Source of the DNA: Pseudomonas kilonensis
GTDB taxonomy: Bacteria > Pseudomonadota > Gammaproteobacteria > Pseudomonadales > Pseudomonadaceae
Length of the DNA stretch: 64,000 bases
Reading direction: 5' to 3'
Assembly: GCF_001269885.1 (NCBI RefSeq)
Contig: NZ_LHVH01000035.1
Coordinates: 124,001-188,000, forward strand
Part shown: in pieces, positions 18,901-24,556 of the stretch
Position numbering within the stretch: position 1 is the stretch's first letter
How the letters are laid out: the number at the start of each line of letters is the position of its first letter
Notes under the pieces: model-generated
What the model was told of the DNA's origin: nothing
The model's input: only the letters and a program-made list of their open reading frames with translations
The model's database searches: none
Position numbers and translations under genes: made by a program

Positions 18901-19385
18901 TGCGCGTCGAGCTTGGGCAGGTTCGGTTCCGACGCGGGGTAAGGGTTGGGCTTGAGCATCTCCCGGGCCCGGGCGTAGCCGTCCTTGAGCAGCGTGTCCT
19001 GGTGCTCACGGACTGCCTGGGGCCAGCGCGGGTCCTCGAACACGCCAGGCTCCGGCTCCAGCGCAACGTTGGCATTGATCAGCGACGTGCCGCCCAGGCC
19101 ACAACCGACCACCACGTTCTGCTGGGCGTTGACGTGCAAGTCGAACAACCCGGTGCGCGAACCGATGTGGCCATCCGGGTCGTGGACTTGCAGTTCCTCG
19201 GTGGCTGCGAGCAGGGTATTGGGGTATTCGCCGGGCTGGATCTCCCGGCCACGCTCCAGCAGGCACACCTTGCGCCCGGCCCGGGACAGACGCGAGGCAG
19301 CAATGCCGCCCCCGTAGCCCGAACCGATGACGATCACGTCGTAGTGCTCCTGGATATCACTGATGGGGGTCGAGATCCGTGTCAT
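15933..19385 (-). CDS. GMC oxidoreductase fused to an alpha/beta hydrolase
   Basis: 1150-residue multidomain protein. Residues ~15-560 form a cholesterol-oxidase-like GMC flavoprotein: FAD motif VIVIGSGYGGGIAASRL, VGCGLGGTSLINANV, and the C-terminal VSVHPLGGCVMG with catalytic-type His492. A four-cysteine block CNGCGDCVSGC (Cys201, 204, 207, 211) has ferredoxin-type spacing. Residues ~575-800 are a beta-rich linker domain with no recognised family. Residues ~815-1150 form an alpha/beta hydrolase (VMLVHGLGVGSN), with a nucleophile elbow VVHCYGA that places Cys922 where most members have Ser, a candidate Asp in SGADNQCY, and His in GYGHIDCM. ATG 19385 follows GAGAGGACTTGAAC and is preferred to a TTG six bases earlier. 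It heads the minus-strand trio. The substrate may be a sterol, hydroxy-lipid or its ester; this is inference. Confidence 0.82.
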   Translation of the reverse strand: MTRISTPISDIQEHYDVIVIGSGYGGGIAASRLSRAGRKVCLLERGREIQPGEYPNTLLAATEELQVHDPDGHIGSRTGLFDLHVNAQQNVVVGCGLGGTSLINANVALEPEPGVFEDPRWPQAVREHQDTLLKDGYARAREMLKPNPYPASEPNLPKLDAHKKSADYLKQGAHFYKPPINVTFDKLPNNLNHVGVEQLPCNGCGDCVSGCNNKAKNTTLMNYLPDAWNHGAEIFCQAEVRHLERDGDGWIVHFQYLDSGREMFSAPTLFVRADIVVVSAGTLGSTEIMLRSRDKGLSMSSQLGEHMSGNGDILGFGHNCDQVINGIGFGAHSAKELEPVGPCITSIIDMRTEGDWRSRMVIEEGSIPGALGQAMVPSMAAFAGMIGVPTDTGFGASLKYKGREAESFLRGPYHGALHNMQTYLIMSHDNAKGRMLLDSKDQLRIDWPGVGEQENVTLGNERLHQSTKALGGIWVENPIWTKLLKHSIVSVHPLGGCVMGEDATQGVVNHKGQVFSGASGTDVYPGLYVTDGAVIPTSLAVNPLLTISAVSERNMGLLAADRGWIIDYTLPSAPRKAVAAPTLGVQFTETMKGYFSTAFTQPQGTDLSLYEAAAKRGKADNSPIEFTLTITASDLNRLIKEPEHAATLVGTLDAPLLSPQPLVASNGVFNLFEQYQEQVGVRHMNYDMKLTAEDGSDYYFSAFKTVPEDNGVLNIWPDTSTLYVTLYRGPDKTGAVIGSGVMHILPADFAKQMTTMKVLNARNERERVEALARFGKFFAGILWESYGGVFAGDVYFNPDAPPRLKRPLDAPAPAVHFFQTEDNVELRLTRYQAGTKGPVMLVHGLGVGSNIFSTDTIHTNLLEYLCKHEYDVWLLDLRVSILLPASKNEWNGDQVAQYDFKAAIEQIQQATLARDVQCVVHCYGATTFFMSMLAGLQGVRSVVCSQIAADTVVATATGLKAGLHLPGMLDAIGIKSLTAYADTKESWFNKLYDKALNGYARIEAQGYCTNPVCHRITFMYASLYRHDTLNETLHDNLHELFGESNIQTFEHLALIVRKGHLVDFKGNDVYMPHFDRLKLPICFISGADNQCYLPQSTLKTYERLCEMHGPQLFSRHEVPGYGHIDCMFGKDAVVDVYPIILEHLEKTALG

Positions 19386-19514
19386 GTTCAAGTCCTCTCA
19401 GGCAGAAGGGGCAACTCTGCGGTTGCCTGCAAATCGACAGGCGCACGAACGCCTGGCCACCGTCCCTTGCAGGGTCCGGCGACAGTCAGCGGTGCTACAG
19501 GGGAAACCCGGGCG

Positions 19515-19637
19515 CTATAGACGCGCACGCTGATTGACGGCGCGACGATGAATGCGTTTATGCAACGAGGTGGGAGGTGTCGGGACGCAGGTCACCGATG
19601 ATTGCGGGTGTGAGCGGGGTTCCTTGCTATCCATCAT
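19515..19637 (-). CDS. Possible 40-residue basic peptide upstream of the GMC gene
   Basis: Short frame starting MMDSKEPRSHPQSS and ending in an Arg/His-rich tail (HKRIHRRAVNQRARL). Its only support is a good ribosome-binding site, CAGGGAGAACAC, directly before two ATGs. It lies 129 nt upstream of the GMC start on the same strand, so it could be a leader peptide or chance. No family was recognised. Confidence 0.25.
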   Translation of the reverse strand: MMDSKEPRSHPQSSVTCVPTPPTSLHKRIHRRAVNQRARL

Positions 19638-19656
19638 GTGTTCTCCCTGAACCTGA

Positions 19657-20326
19657 TGTGGATAAAGTGGCGATGTCCTTGTGCCATGGAGTGAAGACAG
19701 CCCGCAGACCCTCGTCAAGGGTGTGACTTAGAACTGTATGAAATTTGATCTATCGCCATTTGCGCTATGCCCGCTGTGGCTTGCAGCGTTTGGCGAACAA
19801 GTTATCCACATGACCACCCACAGCAAATGGGGACAAGTACGTGTATGCCCGGCATTTTTCCACCGGCAAAGTGAATAAAAACCGTGACTTATGAACAATG
19901 ACGGTTTTACCGGCCTATCGGTTGTTTTTTGATCAAACCCCTGTAAGCCGTGCCCGACAAGGCGTGTGGCGGTAAGCGAACACCTTATCCACAGAAGCAC
20001 CAACAGTGTTTGGGGGTAAATTTGACGATTCTGTGGAAAACCCTTTGGACGGCTTGTAAATCGAGGTTTTCCTGATAAAAAAAGGCTATTTGATCAGTTT
20101 ATGATCAACTCGCTGAACGCCCCGGTTCGTATGGGTTGCAGCGTAGAGCGAACATCTTATCCACAGAAGCGCCAACAGAGATTGGGGGCAAGTTTTGGCT
20201 GGAGCGAATAACTACTCACAGGCAAAAGCCAATAAAAACCGTGAGTTATACTGATTGTTTTTTGAACGCAGGGCTGGAGGGCCTGATTTGCATGGGGTGC
20301 AGAGAGGGGCGAACAGGTTATCCACA
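19657..20326. other. Array of exact DnaA boxes in degenerate tandem repeats
   Basis: Exact 9-mers TTATCCACA occur on the plus strand at 19802-19810, 19985-19993, 20157-20165 and 20318-20326, and on the minus strand at 19657-19665 (TGTGGATAA). A TTTTCCACA variant is at 20032-20040 (minus). Each plus-strand box sits in a longer repeat of form GCGAACAnnTTATCCACAGAAGC. Units share other blocks such as AATAAAAACCGTGA and GATTGTTTTTTGA-type runs. Box-to-box distances are 183, 172 and 161 bp. AT-rich segments with TTGATCA and TATGATCAAC lie between boxes. No gene of a replication origin (dnaA, dnaN, rpmH, parA) is adjacent. A DnaA-titrating or DnaA-reactivating locus is possible; the role is inference. 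Confidence 0.6.
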
Positions 20327-20382
20327 GAAGCGCGCACAGGGATTGTGGGTAACCCACCATGCCCATTCTTTGTGGGAGCTAG

Positions 20383-20413
20383 CCCTGTGGGAGCAAAGCT
20401 TGCTCCCACAGGG
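20383..20413. repeat. Single REP hairpin after etfB
   Basis: Compact palindrome CCTGTGGGAGCAAAGC next to its complement TTGCTCCCACAGG with almost no loop. It begins about 20 nt beyond the etfB stop and may protect or end the dgc-etf transcript. Confidence 0.75.
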
Positions 20414-20432
20414 GGTTAGGGGGTACTTGAGG

Positions 20433-21203
20433 TCAGCGAACCACTCCTTCCTCCACCAACAGCTTGAGAATCGCCTCGGCCCCCGCCTCCGGGCTCACGC
20501 CCTTGAGCACCTGCCCGCCTCCACCACTGGCCTTGGCCGTGGCAGCTTTCATGCGGTCGGCGCCGCTCTTGGCCTTGATCACTTTCAAGCGTTTGGGCCG
20601 TGGCTTGGCCGGTTGCAGGGTTGCCACCGCCAGCAAGGTGTCGTCGATCACTTCGACCTCCTCGGTATGCAATGCCCCCCGCCGGGCCGGGCCGTAGGCG
20701 CTTTGCCGAGGCTTTGGCGCAGCGTTATCCACAGTGGCCAGGAACGGCAGGCGCACTTTGAGACGTCGCCGTTGGCCGCGAGGCAAGGCTTGCAGCACCA
20801 GGGCCACACCCTTGTCGATGGACTCGACCTGGGCCAACCCCACCACCAGCGGCCAACCGAGACTCTCGGCCAGCAGGAACGGCAGCATGCCCGAGCCTTC
20901 ACCGGTTTCCGCCTGGCTGCCGGTGAGCACCACTTGGGCACCGGCATCACGCAGGTAATCGGTCAGGGCCGGTAGGGCGTCGGCGCCGACGGGGTTTTCC
21001 AGCACGTGCAATTCATCCAGGCCCATGCCCAGATAGGCGCGCAGGGCCGGTTCGGCCACGTCGCCAGCGTGCAGCACTTGCAGGTCGCTGCCGGCCAGTT
21101 GCAAGCCCAGCTCCACGGCCCGGGCGTCCTGTTCGGCGCGCCGAGGCCGACCGGAAGTGGGGTGGGCGCCGATGGACACGAGGCTGATCACTTGGGTACT
21201 CAT
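20433..21203 (-). CDS. etfB: Electron transfer flavoprotein, beta-type subunit of the dgc operon
   Basis: 256-residue EtfB-like protein that should take electrons from dimethylglycine oxidation by DgcAB. Features are the N-terminal VISLVSIGAHPTSG, a middle segment VVLTGSQAETGEGSGMLPFLLAESLGWP matching the EtfB nucleotide-binding region, and the basic VLQALPRGQRRRLKVRLPFLATV. The C-terminal ~60 residues are Ala/Lys-rich and diverge from canonical EtfB. ATG 21203 is preferred over an earlier in-frame start because it gives MSTQVISL. It lies 13 nt after etfA. The pair is pathway-specific and not the housekeeping ETF. Confidence 0.88.
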   Translation of the reverse strand: MSTQVISLVSIGAHPTSGRPRRAEQDARAVELGLQLAGSDLQVLHAGDVAEPALRAYLGMGLDELHVLENPVGADALPALTDYLRDAGAQVVLTGSQAETGEGSGMLPFLLAESLGWPLVVGLAQVESIDKGVALVLQALPRGQRRRLKVRLPFLATVDNAAPKPRQSAYGPARRGALHTEEVEVIDDTLLAVATLQPAKPRPKRLKVIKAKSGADRMKAATAKASGGGGQVLKGVSPEAGAEAILKLLVEEGVVR

Positions 21204-21216
21204 CAACTTATCCTTC

Positions 21217-22437
21217 TTAAGCCGCATCGCGCTTGGCTTCGTTGCGGTAAGCCTCTACCGCCGCGATCAAGGCCTGGAGAATCGCCGCGCTGTCACCGAT
21301 CACCGACAGGTCCGCCCGTTTGATCATGTCGCAACCCGGATCGAGGTTGATCGCCACCACCTTGTCGCAGGCGCCAATGCCCTGCAGGTGCTGGATCGCC
21401 CCGGAAATCCCCACGGCCACGTAAACCCGCGCCGTAACCCAGGTGCCGGACGCACCGACCTGGCGATCGCGGGCCATGAAGCCGTCGTCCACCGCCACCC
21501 GCGAAGCGCCTTCGGTAGCGCCCAGGGCCGCTGCGGTCTGGTGGAACAGTGCCCAGTCCTTGACCCCGTTGCCGCCGGAGAAAATGAATTCGGCCTCGGC
21601 CATCGGGATCGCGCCCGGGTCCACCGCCACCGCACCAAGGTCTTCGATGCGCGACAAGCTGCGGGCCACGCTTGTGGATAACTCCACCGGCAAGGCTTCG
21701 TGGCGGGTTTCGCTGACCGGTTCAGCGCATTCGGCCGCTGCCAGGATCAAGCGCGCCAATGGCCGGGCCAGGTCTTGCAGGCCCGCACCGGCGCGGCCGA
21801 TACACTCTTCGCCCTTGACCTGCCAGACCCGCGTGGCCGGGCGCTCACCCAAGGCCGCAGCAAAGCGCCGGCCCAGTTCGCCGCCACCGGTGCGGCTGTC
21901 TGGCAACAGCCAATGGCGTGGGCTGAACTGGTTATCCACAGCCCGCAGGCCTTGCACCCGTTGTTCCGGTGCATAACCGCTGAATTCCTCGCCATCGAGC
22001 ACCAGCAAGCGGTCGACACCGGCCGTGGCGAAGGCGTTTTCCTTATGCTCGCCGAAGACCACCGCCAGCACTGCGCCTTCACTGCCGGCAAGCTGATGGG
22101 CCAGGCCCAGCAGATCGCGGTCGTGGCTGCTCAAGCGGCCACCGACCATGTCCGGCACCACACTGATGTAGAACGCCGGTTGCGGCACCTGATGCAGCGG
22201 CAATTGCACTTCAACGGCAGCGCTGCGTTTGCTCGCGCCACCCTGCTGGGCACCGCTGCGGTCGATCCGCTTGATGCCATTGGGGCCGATGAAACCGACA
22301 CCATGAACGTTCTTGCGAATGACGCCGTTGGGCCCCATCCAGCTGTGCTGCACCGGTTGCATGGCCGCGTGAAGCGGGTGCAGGCGGTTGCGGGCGATCC
22401 ACTCGGCGCGAGGGTCGCGGCGGATGATTGTGCTCAT
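21217..22437 (-). CDS. etfA: Electron transfer flavoprotein, alpha-type subunit of the dgc operon
   Basis: 406-residue EtfA-like protein, longer than housekeeping EtfA (~310) owing to an N-terminal extension (residues 1-75, RRDPRAEWIARNRLHPLHAA...). The C-terminal FAD domain contains FIFSGGNGVKDWALFHQTAAALG, GASRVAVDDGFMARDRQVGASG and YVAVGISGAIQHLQGI, matching the EtfA FAD-binding signature. The start overlaps the dgcB stop by 4 nt. In P. aeruginosa the same genes follow dgcB, and they probably pass electrons from DgcAB to the quinone pool. Confidence 0.92.
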   Translation of the reverse strand: MSTIIRRDPRAEWIARNRLHPLHAAMQPVQHSWMGPNGVIRKNVHGVGFIGPNGIKRIDRSGAQQGGASKRSAAVEVQLPLHQVPQPAFYISVVPDMVGGRLSSHDRDLLGLAHQLAGSEGAVLAVVFGEHKENAFATAGVDRLLVLDGEEFSGYAPEQRVQGLRAVDNQFSPRHWLLPDSRTGGGELGRRFAAALGERPATRVWQVKGEECIGRAGAGLQDLARPLARLILAAAECAEPVSETRHEALPVELSTSVARSLSRIEDLGAVAVDPGAIPMAEAEFIFSGGNGVKDWALFHQTAAALGATEGASRVAVDDGFMARDRQVGASGTWVTARVYVAVGISGAIQHLQGIGACDKVVAINLDPGCDMIKRADLSVIGDSAAILQALIAAVEAYRNEAKRDAA

Positions 22438-24386
22438 GAATGCACCTGCGCGAGTTCACGTTTGACCGGGGTCACCGGTTTGCTCGGGGCCACGTCTTCC
22501 AGCAGCGCGTCGGCCACCAGTTCGGCAATGTCCTTGATCATCGGCCGCGGCTCGACCACGCCTTCCAGCATCGCGGTGCACTGTGGACAACCCACGGCCA
22601 CCAGTTCGGCGCCGGTTTCGCGGATGTCTTCCATGCGCATGTCAGGAATCCGCTGCTTGCCCGGGATGTCGGTGATCGGCGCGCCGCCGCCACCGCCGCA
22701 GCAACGCGAACGGAAACCGGAACGCTGCATCTCCTTGACCTCGATACCCAGCGCACGCAGCACCTGGCGCGGCGCCTCGTATTCGCCGTTGTAGCGGCCC
22801 AGGTAGCACGGGTCGTGATAAGTCACGCTGTCGCCCTTGTGCTGGCCGAGGTTCAACGCACCGGCGTCGATGATTTCCGCCATATAGGTGCTGTGGTGCT
22901 GCACCAGGTAGTTGCCATCGAAGGCACCGTATTCGTTTTTCAGCACATGGAAACTGTGGGGGTCGCAGGTGACGATGCGGTTGAAGCTGTATTTGGCCAG
23001 GGTCTGGATGTTGCGCTTGGCCAACAGCTGGAACGTCGCCTCATCGCCCAGGCGCCGGGCCACGTCGCCGCTGTCGCGTTCTTCGAGGCCGAGCACGGCG
23101 AAGTCGATCTTCGCCGCCTTGAGCACTTTGACGAAGGCGCGCAGGGTGCGCTGGTTGCGCATGTCGAAAGCACCGTCGCCGACCCAGAACAGCACGTCGG
23201 TGGATTTCTTCTCGCTGAGCAGATTGAGGTTCAAGTCCGCCGCCCAGTTCATCCGCCCGCCCGGGGCGAAGCCGCCAGGGTTGTCGGTGGCGATGAGGTT
23301 TTCCAGCACTTCGGCGCCCTTGTTCGGCGTGGCGCCTTTTTCCAAGGTCAGGTGGCGGCGCATGTCGACGATGGCATCGACGTGCTCGATCATCATCGGG
23401 CATTCCTCGACGCACGCCCGGCAGGTGGTGCAAGACCACAGGGTCTCGGCGTCCACCAGGCCGTTGACGATTGGCTGATGGGGATTACCAGCATGTTCGC
23501 CCACCGGTTTACCCGGATACGGGCTGCCGGCGAATTTCGCATCGGTGCCGCCGGCCAGGCCGACGACCATGTCCTGGATGAGTTTTTTCGGGTTCAGCGG
23601 CTGGCCGGCAGCGAACGCCGGGCAAGCAGCCTCACACTTGCCGCACTGCACGCAGGCATCGAAGCCCAGCAGTTGGTTCCAGGTGAAGTCCTTGGGTTTT
23701 TCCACACCCAGCGATGCGCTAGGGTCGTTCAAGTCCAACGGCTTCAGACCGGTGGAACGACCGCCACCAAAGCGCTCCGCTCGGCGGTGCCAGGCCAGGT
23801 GCAGGGCACCGGCGAAGGCGTGTTTCATCGGCCCGCCCCAGGTCATGCCGAAAAACAATTCCGACACACCCCACAGCACACCGACACCCAGGATCGCCGC
23901 CACCAGCCAACCGCCGAAGTTTTCCGGGAGGATGCCCGCCACCGGCAGGGTCACCAGGAAGAACGACGCCGAGAAAGCCAACAGGCTTTTCGGCAGGCGC
24001 ATCCAGGGACCCTTGGACAAACGGGCCGGCGGATTGCGCCGACGCAAGTACATAAAGATCGCGCCAACGAACATCACCGCCGACATCAGCAGCAAGGCGT
24101 AGCCGAGGATGCGGTTGTGCAGGCCAAAACCGTGTACCAAAATCGCCAACACAATCGACGCCACCGCACCACCGGCCGTGGCGACGTGGGTATTGGCAAT
24201 GTATTTGTCCCGCGCCACCACATGGTGCAAATCCACCATATAGCGCTTGGGCATGGCGAAGAGACCGCCGATCAGGTCGACCTTGGCCGGTCGTCCGCGA
24301 CGCCACATGTTCACCCGCCGCAAGGCGCCAAGGACCGCGAGGCCCAGGGCAGCAAACAGCAGGATGGGAAGAAGGGTGTTCAACAT
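22434..24386 (-). CDS. dgcB: Dimethylglycine demethylase subunit B (iron-sulfur membrane protein)
   Basis: 650-residue heterodisulfide-reductase-like protein. The N-terminal ~240 residues include several membrane helices (LNTLLPILLFAALGLAVLGAL; AGGAVASIVLAILVHGFGL; SLLAFSASFFLVTLPVAGIL). Two 4Fe-4S motifs follow, CVQCGKCEAACP and CTTCRACVEECP. The last third holds two CCG-type domains, seen as CDPHSFHVLKNEYG and the cysteine cluster CCGGGGGAP. It is required with DgcA for dimethylglycine demethylation in P. aeruginosa. ATG 24386 is chosen over an extension into the REP-flanked leader. A REP element separates it from dgcA. Confidence 0.94.
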   Translation of the reverse strand: MLNTLLPILLFAALGLAVLGALRRVNMWRRGRPAKVDLIGGLFAMPKRYMVDLHHVVARDKYIANTHVATAGGAVASIVLAILVHGFGLHNRILGYALLLMSAVMFVGAIFMYLRRRNPPARLSKGPWMRLPKSLLAFSASFFLVTLPVAGILPENFGGWLVAAILGVGVLWGVSELFFGMTWGGPMKHAFAGALHLAWHRRAERFGGGRSTGLKPLDLNDPSASLGVEKPKDFTWNQLLGFDACVQCGKCEAACPAFAAGQPLNPKKLIQDMVVGLAGGTDAKFAGSPYPGKPVGEHAGNPHQPIVNGLVDAETLWSCTTCRACVEECPMMIEHVDAIVDMRRHLTLEKGATPNKGAEVLENLIATDNPGGFAPGGRMNWAADLNLNLLSEKKSTDVLFWVGDGAFDMRNQRTLRAFVKVLKAAKIDFAVLGLEERDSGDVARRLGDEATFQLLAKRNIQTLAKYSFNRIVTCDPHSFHVLKNEYGAFDGNYLVQHHSTYMAEIIDAGALNLGQHKGDSVTYHDPCYLGRYNGEYEAPRQVLRALGIEVKEMQRSGFRSRCCGGGGGAPITDIPGKQRIPDMRMEDIRETGAELVAVGCPQCTAMLEGVVEPRPMIKDIAELVADALLEDVAPSKPVTPVKRELAQVHS

Positions 24387-24450
24387 AGGTGTTGCTCCCA
24401 AAGACCTCAGGTCTTGCAGGCCAAACTAACTGGATGCCTTGCCCGATTCC

Positions 24451-24540
24451 TGTGGGAGCAAGGCTTGCCCGCGATGCGATCGACTCGGTCCGTCAGATGC
24501 TCCGTGTCGCATTTATCGCGGGCAAGCCTTGCTCCCACAG
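24451..24540. repeat. REP doublet between dgcA and dgcB
   Basis: Inverted arms TGTGGGAGCAAGGCTTGCCC and GGGCAAGCCTTGCTCCCACA with a 42-bp spacer. It is directly followed by an exact DnaA-box 9-mer at 24543-24551. It interrupts an operon whose products act together. Confidence 0.85.
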
Positions 24541-24556
24541 GGTTATCCACAAGCCG

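Larger units (their letters stand above)
19392..20432. other. 1-kb intergenic region between the GMC gene and etfB
   Basis: Apart from the possible 40-residue frame (19515-19637), the DnaA-box array and the REP hairpin at 20383-20413, no gene was found. Six-frame translations here are short and Cys/His-rich without family features. The GMC promoter must lie in the left part. Confidence 0.7.

Noticed and set aside
19657..20326. Chromosomal replication origin
   Set aside because: No dnaA, dnaN, recF, rpmH or par genes are adjacent; the surrounding genes belong to betaine catabolism. A secondary DnaA-binding locus is kept instead.
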